This document shows positions 44,624 through 52,399 of a DNA stretch of 64,000 bases, in pieces. The notes under the pieces were generated by a model. It had not been told where the DNA came from. It saw nothing but the letters and a program-made list of their open reading frames with translations, and searched no databases. The stretch comes from JAMWDF01 sp964645405 (GTDB taxonomy: Bacteria > Ratteibacteria > UBA8468 > B48-G9 > DSTR01). Position 1 is the stretch's first letter. Each line of letters starts with the position of its first letter. The DNA lies in assembly GCA_964645405.1 (NCBI GenBank), contig CAZYCA010000029.1:1-64000 (forward strand). The letters are read 5' to 3'. Made by a program: the position numbers and the translations under genes.

Positions 44624-44951
44624 GCTTGACTTCCTCTGCATCTCCCCATAACTTTTCCAGCCGATAAAAATCTCTTGTCTGGGGTAAAAAAATGTGAACC
44701 ATAATATCGCGGTAATCAAGTAATATCCAGGAACCACCGTCAAAACCTTCTGTAGAAGATGGCTTTTCTTTAATTTTTTCCAGGATAGCTTCTGCTAAAG
44801 ATCTGGTATGTATAGGGGTTGTCCCGGTAAGAATGATGAAGTAATCTGCAATCCAGGTAACCTTTCTTACATCTAAAACTTTTACATCCTCACCCTTTTT
44901 TTCCAGAATAATTTGCAAAAGTTTTTTCAACCTGCGGTTCACATTACCCAT
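44604..44951 (-). CDS. rsfS: Ribosomal silencing factor
   Basis: A 115-residue RsfS/Iojap protein, which binds uL14 and blocks joining of the ribosomal subunits when nutrients are low. The family core is VLDVRKVTWIADYFIILTGT, then HTRSLAEAILEKIKE, GSWILLDYRDIMVHIF and the FYRLEKLWGDA end. The gene stands alone with a near-consensus promoter; the -10 box ends 7 bases before the ATG, so the mRNA is probably leaderless. Confidence 0.95.
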   Translation of the reverse strand: MGNVNRRLKKLLQIILEKKGEDVKVLDVRKVTWIADYFIILTGTTPIHTRSLAEAILEKIKEKPSSTEGFDGGSWILLDYRDIMVHIFLPQTRDFYRLEKLWGDAEEVKLNLIVF

Positions 44952-44958
44952 TAGTAAA

Positions 44959-44988
44959 ATTCTACCTGAAGATTCTTTTTCCTGTCAA
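44959..44988 (-). promoter_or_regulatory. Consensus promoter of rsfS, leaderless
   Basis: On the minus strand: TTGACA at 44988-44983, 18-base spacer, TAGAAT at 44964-44959. Seven bases separate the -10 from the ATG (44951), so transcription should start at the start codon. This is the best leaderless example in the window. Confidence 0.75.
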
Positions 44989-45020
44989 TCCCGTCAACAG
45001 GAAACGCAAAATCCTTTATT

Positions 45021-46292
45021 TTAACGGTGTTTTTTTGGCTGCTGGCAGAAACTGTCAATAAGTCCGGCTATTTTACGGCTGGCCTCTTCCGGTCCTGCCG
45101 GGTCATTCAAAAGATGAGAACCAGCCAGAAGTGCGACTCCGTAGCCGAATTTCTCCTGGTAATGTTCCCTCAGGTTCTCCGGTATTTTCTCCAGGCTTAA
45201 CCCGCCAGCAGCCACCGGAATCATATCTTTAATTCCTGTTTTTTCTTCCCTCATCACCCGGATTAGATGCTTAAGCAGACCTTTTTCCCTGGAACAAACA
45301 TGGACATCCTGCACTCCAAAAACTCCATGCTGGAAGAAATCTCCGCCGGCCAACCGCACCAGTTTCACCCAGACCGTATCGTCAATCCGCCTGGGACCAG
45401 TGGAAATACCACTTCTGCCGCCACTGTGGGCGTATAAGGGAACATTAATATCCGGGCATTCCCTTAACATCTGTAAAACTTCCATATTGTGCCCGAGGAT
45501 GACATTGAGCATCAGTCCTGTGGCACCCCAGTGGATAAATCTTCTGGCTTTCTCCAGCAATTTATCAGCCCTGGCGACCAGATGAGGGGCATAGATACAT
45601 CTATTGCCGGTTTCTTTATATGCTTTCCGGAGAGCCTGAGAGACCAGTTTTATTTTTTTCTCCTCCGGGCAGTACTCTGGACCAAGCATTTTCTCATCAT
45701 CCTTTATGAACTGGCAGCCGCCTCTGGCTGCCTGGTAACACTTTTCTGCTACTTCTTCCGGGGTAAGGCCAGCGCAGGGTTTGATAATAGTACCCATAAT
45801 CGGTCTGGGGTATCTTATTCCCAAAAGCTTCCTTATCCCCTTCAGACCAAAACCCGGACCGGGAAACTTTTTCAAAACTTTTTCTGGCAAACGAAAATCT
45901 AAAAAGGCGACAGAAGAATAATACACGAATTCCAGCACAGGCCCACCCACAGCTAACATCATTATCTGATACAGAAGATTATCCTTTTGGGTATTGGAAA
46001 GCGGTGTTCTCATGATAATGACACCTTCTCCTTTACCGTAAACATAAATTTTGTCTATGTCCGCCATAGCTTTCTGGAATAAAGCTGTCGGGCTTCCCTT
46101 TCCCACCCAGCTACCGGTGGTTTCATCCCTGGCCAGTCTTTCTGCCATGCCCCGTATGTCTTTCTCTCCCTTAAGGTAAAAAACCAGTTCCAGAGAATCT
46201 TCCTGACTGTGGACAGAGCCGACTTTTATAACTTCCTGCACCTTTCTACCCTTTACTTCTACTGGCTGGTAACCGTCAGAAAATATATTCAT
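45021..46292 (-). CDS. RuBisCO-like protein (form IV)
   Basis: A 423-residue protein with the RuBisCO large-subunit fold. The carbamylated Lys and metal ligands are kept (GGCQFIKDDE; K197, D199, E200 for spinach K201, D203, E204), as are K171 (K175), H289 (H294) and H322 (H327). Residues essential for carboxylation are changed: K177 is Cys173, R295 is Ser290, S379 is Ala362, N123 is Gly, and the loop-6 K334 is absent. So it is a RuBisCO-like protein that could enolise or decarboxylate a phosphorylated sugar acid but not fix CO2. Known members act in methionine salvage or apionate catabolism. The ATG overlaps the GatZ-like gene's stop by ATGA. It is the last gene of the ftsK-led run. Confidence 0.9.
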   Translation of the reverse strand: MNIFSDGYQPVEVKGRKVQEVIKVGSVHSQEDSLELVFYLKGEKDIRGMAERLARDETTGSWVGKGSPTALFQKAMADIDKIYVYGKGEGVIIMRTPLSNTQKDNLLYQIMMLAVGGPVLEFVYYSSVAFLDFRLPEKVLKKFPGPGFGLKGIRKLLGIRYPRPIMGTIIKPCAGLTPEEVAEKCYQAARGGCQFIKDDEKMLGPEYCPEEKKIKLVSQALRKAYKETGNRCIYAPHLVARADKLLEKARRFIHWGATGLMLNVILGHNMEVLQMLRECPDINVPLYAHSGGRSGISTGPRRIDDTVWVKLVRLAGGDFFQHGVFGVQDVHVCSREKGLLKHLIRVMREEKTGIKDMIPVAAGGLSLEKIPENLREHYQEKFGYGVALLAGSHLLNDPAGPEEASRKIAGLIDSFCQQPKKHR

Positions 46293-47485
46293 TTTTCTCC
46301 TTTCAGAAAATTTTCCAGCCCGAAGCAGTGGAAGTATTTGCGTAAAGCCTTTTTGATTTCTTCTCTGATTAATCCTTCCGGGTCCGGATATAAAACTTTC
46401 AGATTTTCCATCATCCTGCTTCTTTTCTCCAGCACTTCCTGGTCAGCAAAGACATAATGGCCGCAGATACTGGTAAGCTTCAAACGCCAGTAATCATTTT
46501 CTAAATTAACATTTCCCCTTTCCTGGTCCAGCCACTTCTGCCACCTACCCGTTGCCAGACTTCTGGAAATAAATACTTCCTTAAAACCAGAGATATGTCT
46601 AATTCTTCCCCTTTCCCTTAAAAGTTCTTCTTCTGAGGCTAATTTTAATAGCAACTTGCTTTCTAAAACTCCGAATTCTGGCGCCACATTAGCGCTGGTG
46701 ATACCGGAAAGCCGGTGCTGAAGAAGAAAATGCTCCTCCAGGTAATCAGTGTTATGTTCCTTCAAGCCAACACCAAAGCTACCTGCCAAAGCAGCCATCC
46801 TGGTAGCTGCCCGGGGACTGAAACAGCCGACGTTACAGTCCATCTTTACCAGAGACCCTGTCTGTCCCACAACCAAAACAGGCCGGGGAAGCTTTTTTTT
46901 CTGGAGTTTCCCAAGAAGATTCTGTAGCAACCAGCAGAATTTTTCTTCTTCCATCACACCGGCATAGTTTTCTTCTGTGCCAATCTCGTAGTCCACCGGG
47001 GGTAAAGCCATTTTTTTTCTATATTTCTCTATTTCGCCCATCAGGTAAACCGCATCCCTGACAACCTGAGCAAGGGTGGTATTTTTCCTGCGGGTGGGGT
47101 CTATGTGTAAAAGGTGAAACCCGGCTTTTAAATCAGCCTGGTAGGAAACCAAAGCCTGGCGGAAGGCTACCTCTTCTGGCAGGTAAGGATTTCTTTCCTC
47201 ATCCCTCTGCCAGGGGCCACCATGGTCTCGTTCCAGAAAATAGACGGCTCCATCTGCATTTTCCCGGATAAATCTTGCCATTTCCCCTGGAGACCAGCCT
47301 CTAACATAGCCCTTCCCTATTTCCGGGGTTTCCACCTGGTTACGAGAAGCAATAAAAATTACTGGTGCGTTCATTTCCCTGGCAACAGCCAGAGTACAGA
47401 TGACTGCGTTTTCTGAGACAGGTCCCACGCCCAGAAGTGTTACCTTTTCCTTACGCGCTCTGGCGACCAGGGTGGCAAATTTCAT
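46289..47485 (-). CDS. GatZ/KbaZ-like tagatose-bisphosphate aldolase subunit
   Basis: A 398-residue TIM-barrel protein of the GatZ/KbaZ family (PF08013). Seen: VTLLGVGPVSENAV, LLHIDPTRRKN, the VGQTGSLVKMDCNVG strand and the signature GLKEHNTDYLEEH ending in ANVAPEFG. In enteric bacteria GatZ/KbaZ supports the class II aldolase GatY/KbaY; no GatY-like gene is present here, so this copy may act alone or with the RuBisCO-like protein. GAGG precedes the ATG. It lies 15 bases after the UroD-like gene. Confidence 0.85.
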   Translation of the reverse strand: MKFATLVARARKEKVTLLGVGPVSENAVICTLAVAREMNAPVIFIASRNQVETPEIGKGYVRGWSPGEMARFIRENADGAVYFLERDHGGPWQRDEERNPYLPEEVAFRQALVSYQADLKAGFHLLHIDPTRRKNTTLAQVVRDAVYLMGEIEKYRKKMALPPVDYEIGTEENYAGVMEEEKFCWLLQNLLGKLQKKKLPRPVLVVGQTGSLVKMDCNVGCFSPRAATRMAALAGSFGVGLKEHNTDYLEEHFLLQHRLSGITSANVAPEFGVLESKLLLKLASEEELLRERGRIRHISGFKEVFISRSLATGRWQKWLDQERGNVNLENDYWRLKLTSICGHYVFADQEVLEKRSRMMENLKVLYPDPEGLIREEIKKALRKYFHCFGLENFLKGEK

Positions 47486-47500
47486 CGCAACCTCGTTCCT

Positions 47501-48634
47501 TTATTTAAAAATTTTCTCCTGGCTTTCATACCAGAAAGCACGAGCATCAGAGCAGTTTTCTCCGGACCTGACAGGGGCAATAAGAATAATCGTACCCTTA
47601 CGGCTCAGATAAGAAAGAATTCTCCGGAAATAAACAGACAATGATTCATCTTCTTTTCTGGGGACTGTCCCAAAATAGACTTTTCCTGCAGCTTCTATTC
47701 CGGGAAGGGTCTCCTCCCAGCAAAACTTTTCTGGATTACCAAAGTTAACTGCTACCACTTCTCCTGCCTGCAGAAGTTTCTCCAGAAGAAATTCATTTTT
47801 TCCGCAGAAATGGAACCAGCCACCAAAAGGTGAAACTGCCTGCAGTGAAAAAGGTAAAACTTTTTCTATCAGCCCAGGAGAAAGCAATGTGGTACTGTCT
47901 TCACAGGAACGTACACCGCAACCATCCGCATATAAACAATTGCTGTGGTAACTGGCTTTCAGCGGTTCCTTGATCCAGCCTTTAATAATCTGGCTGGCAC
48001 GCTGGTAGACATAGGCAGAAAGAGTTAGAAGATGTTCCACAAAAGCAAAGTCATCATAAAACTCATAGAAAAGGTTATCCCCATAAACAAGATGTGCCAG
48101 GTCAAAAACCCCCTGCGTGTCTGGAAGAAAAATCTTCACCGGTGTCTCCTTTAGATATCCCTGATAAACACTCAGGTAATCCCGGCAGGCAGGAAGTAAT
48201 CCCTTTTCCTCTAAAGGTTCTAATTTCTCCGGGGAAAGAGATAAAAGTTGTTTTTTGTTTAGATGCTGCTGGAGCCAGGGCATTCTGTCCGGAAAAATTT
48301 CCTGGGAAAGACCAAAGACAGATGCCAGAAAACCGGTCCCGAAATTAACCCGGACAGAAGGTAAACCATCTGCCTTTCCTCTTAAAACTGCTAAGGCTGT
48401 CCACAATTGTTCATAGAGCATTTTCTCCGGGTCATAAAACTGTTCTTTTAAATCGTAACGCGCATAATTTTCCCGCTCCGGTACCGGGCCGTAAACTAAA
48501 AGGGGTAAGAAATCAGGTTCTTTTCCCTGCCAGACCAGGGATTGTCTTTCCTGACCAGGGGAAAGATTATGCTTTCCAGCTTCTTCCCTGATAAGACCAA
48601 GGAGCTTTTTCAGTTCTTCCTTTACTCTTTTCAT
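47501..48634 (-). CDS. Uroporphyrinogen-decarboxylase-like protein
   Basis: A 377-residue TIM-barrel protein of the UroD/MtaA superfamily. Recognisable parts are FLPLLVYGPVPERENY, the GLPSVRVNFGTG strand, IFLPDTQGVFDLAHLVYGD, a SPFGGWFHFCGKNE strand with a His-x-Cys pair, and VAVNFGNPEKF. In corrinoid methyltransferases of this family the His-x-Cys motif binds zinc and activates a methyl acceptor, so a methyltransferase-like role fits better than heme synthesis (true HemE is about 340-350 residues and keeps an N-terminal RQAGR motif not seen here). I use ATG 48634, which has GGGG 8 bases upstream. It is followed by gatZ-like and RuBisCO-like genes. Confidence 0.75.
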   Translation of the reverse strand: MKRVKEELKKLLGLIREEAGKHNLSPGQERQSLVWQGKEPDFLPLLVYGPVPERENYARYDLKEQFYDPEKMLYEQLWTALAVLRGKADGLPSVRVNFGTGFLASVFGLSQEIFPDRMPWLQQHLNKKQLLSLSPEKLEPLEEKGLLPACRDYLSVYQGYLKETPVKIFLPDTQGVFDLAHLVYGDNLFYEFYDDFAFVEHLLTLSAYVYQRASQIIKGWIKEPLKASYHSNCLYADGCGVRSCEDSTTLLSPGLIEKVLPFSLQAVSPFGGWFHFCGKNEFLLEKLLQAGEVVAVNFGNPEKFCWEETLPGIEAAGKVYFGTVPRKEDESLSVYFRRILSYLSRKGTIILIAPVRSGENCSDARAFWYESQEKIFK

Positions 48635-48649
48635 TCCCACATCCCCTTT

Positions 48650-49948
48650 CTACTCTGCTTTTGCCTGTAAATCGTAATCAGTACTGCCGGTAATCCTTAC
48701 CGCCAGGAAAGATCCCGGAGTAAGTCTTTCTGCCTGAATTATCACCTGTCCATCAATCTCTGGAGCATCAAATTCTGTCCTGCCCAGCCAGTTTTTACCA
48801 TTTTTTCTTTCCACCAGGACACGAACGGTTTTACCCACCATCTTTTTTAACTTTTCTCTGGAGATTTTTCTCTGGACCTGGAGAAGATAATTTCTTCTTT
48901 TCTGGATAACTTCTGAGGGAAGGTGACCCAGGTCGTCATAAGCTGGAGTTTTCTTCTCCCGGGAGTAAGCAAAAACACCTACTTTTTCCAGTTTCACATC
49001 TTTAAGAAAATCCACCAGGTACTGGAAATGCCTTTCTTTCTCTCCAGGAAAACCCACGATAAAACTGCTGCGCAGGTGTATTCCCGGTATCATTTCTCTT
49101 ACTTTCCGTATTAACTGGCGGTAATCTAAAACCGGCCGGTTCATTTTCTTCAGTATCTCCGGATGAGCATGCTGCAGGGGTAAGTCCAGGTAACGACAGA
49201 AACTCCGATTTTCAGCCATCACCTGCAGTAGCTTTTCTGTGAGATGACCGGGATGAGCATAAAGGATTCTTATCCAGGGGAAACTTATCCTGCCCAGTTT
49301 TTCCAGAAGTTGCGCTAAACTGGATGCAGGTTTTAAATCCTGGCCATAAGCAGTGGTATCCTGAGCGATAATGATGAGTTCCTTTACTCCCTGGTGAAAA
49401 AGGGCATCCGCCTCAGCCAAAATTTCATCCACAGGACGGCTACGCAGCACGCCTCTTAAACTGGGGATGAGGCAGTAGCGACAGAAGTTGCTGCATCCTT
49501 CTGCAATTTTTAAATAGGCATAAGTTCCGGTGGTCACCAGCCTGGGGTAAGAACCTTGCTGCTGGAATGTTTCCCGGGAGAAACGGAAAACACGCCTGCC
49601 AGCCAGAACCCCGGTGACAACATCCCTTATCTTTCCAGGGTCCCCTGTACCCATAAGCCCGTCTATCTGTTCATCACGGAAAAGGTTTTTTCCCCATCTC
49701 TGAACCAGGCAACCTGTGACAATCAGCTTCTGTCTTCTTTGCTTTTTCCACCTTTTCATTTTCTGCAGCCAGCTACAGGATTCTGCCACAGCCTCCTGCA
49801 GAAAAGCACAGGTATTAAGCAGGAGAATATCTGCCTGCTGTGCACTCCGGGTTAGAATGTAACCTTTTTCTGCAAGAAGACCAATCATCTGCTCAGCATC
49901 CACCAGATTTTTCGGGCAGCCAAGGCTTACCAGATAGAATTTCTTCAT
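48650..49948 (-). CDS. rimO: Ribosomal protein uS12 methylthiotransferase
   Basis: A 432-residue radical SAM methylthiotransferase that modifies an Asp of ribosomal protein S12. The N-terminal UPF0004 domain has SLGCPKNLVDAEQM and NTCAFLQEA, the radical SAM motif is CSNFCRYCLIPSLRG, and a TRAM domain closes the protein. The N-terminal cluster Cys residues (LGCP, NTCAF, TGCLV) are complete. It lies 16 bases after ftsK. Its ribosome binding site is poor, so it may be translated by coupling. Confidence 0.96.
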   Translation of the reverse strand: MKKFYLVSLGCPKNLVDAEQMIGLLAEKGYILTRSAQQADILLLNTCAFLQEAVAESCSWLQKMKRWKKQRRQKLIVTGCLVQRWGKNLFRDEQIDGLMGTGDPGKIRDVVTGVLAGRRVFRFSRETFQQQGSYPRLVTTGTYAYLKIAEGCSNFCRYCLIPSLRGVLRSRPVDEILAEADALFHQGVKELIIIAQDTTAYGQDLKPASSLAQLLEKLGRISFPWIRILYAHPGHLTEKLLQVMAENRSFCRYLDLPLQHAHPEILKKMNRPVLDYRQLIRKVREMIPGIHLRSSFIVGFPGEKERHFQYLVDFLKDVKLEKVGVFAYSREKKTPAYDDLGHLPSEVIQKRRNYLLQVQRKISREKLKKMVGKTVRVLVERKNGKNWLGRTEFDAPEIDGQVIIQAERLTPGSFLAVRITGSTDYDLQAKAE

Positions 49949-49964
49949 AGGAAAAAAAATTGCC

Positions 49965-52109
49965 TTATTCGCTGGTTTTCTTCAGCACTTCCCGGGGTTT
50001 ACCTTCACGATAGGGGCCAACAATACCTTCTTCTTCCATTTTTTCAATCAAGCCTGCAGCCTTGTTGAACCCTATCTTCAACCTCCGTTGCAGCATAGAG
50101 ATAGAGGCAATCCTGGTGTCCAGGACAATCCGTTTCGCCTGGCTGTAAAGGTCATTTTCTTCCTGGCTCAGTTTTGTGCTACCGGATACTTCCTCTTCTT
50201 CTTCTGGAGATTCCAGAATTTCCATCTGATACTCTGCTTCTTTCTGCTCCTTGAGAAAATGACACAGGCTTTCTATCTCCTCATCCGAGATAAAACAGCC
50301 CTGAATCCGTAAAGGACGAGAACTGCCGGGAGGGGTAAAAAGCATATCTCCTCGGCCAAGAAGTTTCTCTGCTCCGATGTTGTCCATAATAGTTTTGGAA
50401 TCAAAACGAGAAGGAACCTGAAAAGCAATCCGGCACGGAAGGTTGGCTTTGATAACACCTGTTATCACGTTGACAGAGGGTCTCTGCGTGGCCAGAATGA
50501 GGTGCACCCCGGCAGCCCGGGAAAGCTGGGATAACCGGATAATGCTATTTTCAATATCGTTTCTGGCAATCATCATCAAATCAGCCAGTTCATCAATCAC
50601 CACTACAATGTAAGGAAGAGGCTCCTGCCGATACTGGGCGTTATAACTTTCAATGTTTCTCACCTTTTTCTCATTAAAAAGACTGTAACGTCTTTCCATT
50701 TCACTGATAAGCCATTTCAGCGCTACTACTGCCTGTCTTATCTTGGTAACCACAGGCACCAGAAGATGGGGTAAGCCATCATAAAAAGTCAGTTCCACCA
50801 TCTTTGGGTCAATCATCAGAAAACGTACTTCCTCAGGAGAAGCCTTGTAAAGGATGGAAGTAATCAGGGAGTTAATACAGACTGTTTTGCCAGAACCGGT
50901 GGCTCCGGCAATGAGTAAATGGGGCATCAGTTTTAAGTCCGAGACAATGGGCCGGCCCATAACATCCTTACCGATAGCCACAGTCAGTTTAGACCTGCTG
51001 GTGGTAAACTCCTTGCTTGCCAGAATCTCCCTTAAATAAATGATAGAGATATCCCTGTTCGGAACCTCTATCCCGACAGTGGATTTTCCGGGCAGCGGCG
51101 CTACAATCCTGATGGTGGTAGTTTTCAGACTCATAGCAATGTTGTCCTGGATACTGTGGAGTCTGGAAACCTGAATACCTGGTGCCAGCTGCAATTCGTA
51201 CATGGTCACCCGGGGACCCTGGTTAATCTGCACAATTTCTCCTTCTATCCCAAACTCGGAAATTGTCTCCTCAATCACCTGTACACAACGGTCGAGGTCT
51301 TCCCTGGTTTCTTTCTGGGTGGGACTACCTATTTTCAGTAAATCCAGTGAGGGAAGCTGGAAACCGGAGACAATGCGGGAAGGTTTAACACGTTCTGGTG
51401 CTTTCACAACTGCCTTTTCCTTTTCTGTCTCCGGAGACACATCAGGGGTAGAATTGTTTAGCACAATCTGGGAAGACGGCTGGGAAGTAACATTTTTTCT
51501 GGCTACAGAAACTTCCTTTTTTCTAAGAACGGGCGCAACTTCCAATTCTGAAGGCAAAACCATTTTCTCCCTCTGCCCCTGCCAGGAAGGAGAATAATTC
51601 AGCAGTTCAAGAAAAGGTGTGATAAAAACCCTGTGACCAAGTCCCACAAACCCTAAAATAGCCAGTCCCAGAACAAGGTAGACTCCCTTCCAGCCAAACC
51701 AGCCGCTCAGGATTTTTGCCAGAAGTAACCCTGCCAGCCCTCCTTTACCAGAAAAACTGCCATTCCCGCCCAGAGAAAACAAAACTGCACAAACTAAAAG
51801 CAGTCCCAGCAGGCTGGTCAGTTCTCTTTTCCAGGAATGTAAATCTCCCCAGAGCACGCTCCAGCCTAAGACCAGCAGAAGAAAGACAAAAAGATAAGCA
51901 CTGGAACCAAGAAAGAAAACAAGAAGTCCCGCCAGATAAGCGCCAAAATGTCCGCCAAAATTAACTGGTTTCTCCGGCGGGTAGCCAGCCTGACAGAAAG
52001 CAAAGGTCACATCATAAGGGTTATATGTCCATAAACACAGAAAAACAAAAACGCCTAACCCGAAAAGAATTACACCCTTCACCCAGCGTTCAATATCTTT
52101 GCCTGCCAT
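49965..52109 (-). CDS. ftsK: DNA translocase FtsK/SpoIIIE
   Basis: A 714-residue DNA pump that clears chromosome ends from the septum. Four or five membrane helices fill residues about 10-165, a short linker follows, then the motor domain with RIVAPLPGKSTVGIEVPN, Walker A GATGSGKTVCINS and Walker B YIVVVIDELADLMM. The C-terminal gamma winged helix (ASISMLQRRLKIGFNKAAGL) reads KOPS-like sequences. The linker is much shorter than in E. coli. It heads the run ftsK-rimO-UroD-GatZ-RuBisCO-like and has a divergent promoter opposite tRNA-Phe. Confidence 0.97.
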   Translation of the reverse strand: MAGKDIERWVKGVILFGLGVFVFLCLWTYNPYDVTFAFCQAGYPPEKPVNFGGHFGAYLAGLLVFFLGSSAYLFVFLLLVLGWSVLWGDLHSWKRELTSLLGLLLVCAVLFSLGGNGSFSGKGGLAGLLLAKILSGWFGWKGVYLVLGLAILGFVGLGHRVFITPFLELLNYSPSWQGQREKMVLPSELEVAPVLRKKEVSVARKNVTSQPSSQIVLNNSTPDVSPETEKEKAVVKAPERVKPSRIVSGFQLPSLDLLKIGSPTQKETREDLDRCVQVIEETISEFGIEGEIVQINQGPRVTMYELQLAPGIQVSRLHSIQDNIAMSLKTTTIRIVAPLPGKSTVGIEVPNRDISIIYLREILASKEFTTSRSKLTVAIGKDVMGRPIVSDLKLMPHLLIAGATGSGKTVCINSLITSILYKASPEEVRFLMIDPKMVELTFYDGLPHLLVPVVTKIRQAVVALKWLISEMERRYSLFNEKKVRNIESYNAQYRQEPLPYIVVVIDELADLMMIARNDIENSIIRLSQLSRAAGVHLILATQRPSVNVITGVIKANLPCRIAFQVPSRFDSKTIMDNIGAEKLLGRGDMLFTPPGSSRPLRIQGCFISDEEIESLCHFLKEQKEAEYQMEILESPEEEEEVSGSTKLSQEENDLYSQAKRIVLDTRIASISMLQRRLKIGFNKAAGLIEKMEEEGIVGPYREGKPREVLKKTSE

Positions 52110-52122
52110 TTTTCTTCACAGG

Positions 52123-52140
52123 ATTTCCACAATTTCCACA
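52123..52140. repeat. Tandem ATTTCCACA repeat
   Basis: Two exact, adjacent copies of the 9-mer ATTTCCACA (52123-52131 and 52132-52140) in the 5' leader of ftsK, at the point where gene direction switches. The 9-mer differs by one base from the TTTTCCACA type of DnaA box and by two from TTATCCACA. It might be a DnaA or other regulator site. Confidence 0.5.
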
Positions 52141-52145
52141 GTTTT

Positions 52146-52174
52146 ATGTTACCATATGGCTGTCTCCTCAACAA
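52146..52174 (-). promoter_or_regulatory. Promoter of the ftsK operon
   Basis: On the minus strand: TTGTTG (52174-52169), 17 bases, TAACAT (52151-52146) with TGG directly before it, giving an extended -10. The transcript would start near 52139 and run through the tandem ATTTCCACA repeat. Confidence 0.5.
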
Positions 52175-52198
52175 ACAAGCTCTTTGCTTGACAAACAA
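52171..52198. repeat. 20-bp-phased direct repeat between divergent promoters
   Basis: ACAAACAA occurs at 52171-52178 and 52191-52198, exactly 20 bases (two helical turns) apart, with a CAAGC/GCTTG inverted repeat between. It overlaps the -35 region of both the ftsK and tRNA-Phe promoters and could be a shared operator. Confidence 0.35.
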
Positions 52199-52216
52199 AC
52201 TGTGCTCTGGTATCTT
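52188..52216 (+). promoter_or_regulatory. Consensus promoter of tRNA-Phe (and perhaps secA)
   Basis: TTGACA at 52188-52193, a 17-base spacer, TATCTT at 52211-52216 preceded by TGG. The tRNA begins 17 bases later. It is one of the strongest promoters by eye, as expected for a tRNA gene. Confidence 0.75.
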
Positions 52217-52232
52217 AAGGCTACACTGAAAA

Positions 52233-52307
52233 GCCGGGGTAGCTCAGTGGTAGAGCGCAGCCCTGAAAAGGCTGGCGTGGGCAGTTCGATTCTGCCCCCC
52301 GGCACCA
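52233..52307 (+). tRNA. tRNA-Phe (GAA)
   Basis: A 75-base cloverleaf with encoded CCA. Acceptor GCCGGGG pairs with CCCCGGC; the D stem is GCTC/GAGC; the anticodon stem is CAGCC/GGCTG with loop CTGAAAA, anticodon GAA; the T stem is GGCAG/CTGCC with loop TTCGATT. All stems are fully paired. It reads Phe codons and lies directly upstream of secA, with which it may share a transcript. Confidence 0.96.
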
Positions 52308-52344
52308 GGAAAAACAGTAAAGGTATCTACACCTGCAACAAAAA

Positions 52345-52360
52345 GGTTAAAAGTTTAACC
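52345..52360. repeat. 16-bp palindrome between tRNA-Phe and secA
   Basis: GGTTAAA and TTTAACC form 7-base arms around a central AG. It lies 38 bases after the tRNA and 40 bases before secA. There is no T-run after it, so it is not a typical terminator; it might be an operator or an RNA processing site. Confidence 0.4.
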
Positions 52361-52399
52361 AGAAACACCCAGGATTGCCCCTGAAATTCCGGGCCGCAA

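Noticed and set aside
45021..46292. True CO2-fixing RuBisCO
   Set aside because: Equivalents of K177, R295, K334, S379 and N123 are replaced or missing and there is no phosphoribulokinase or form III partner gene in the window.
47501..48634. Heme-pathway hemE
   Set aside because: The UroD fold is present, but the conserved N-terminal substrate-binding motif of HemE is not seen and a His-x-Cys zinc-type motif suggests the methyltransferase-like branch; no other heme genes are nearby.
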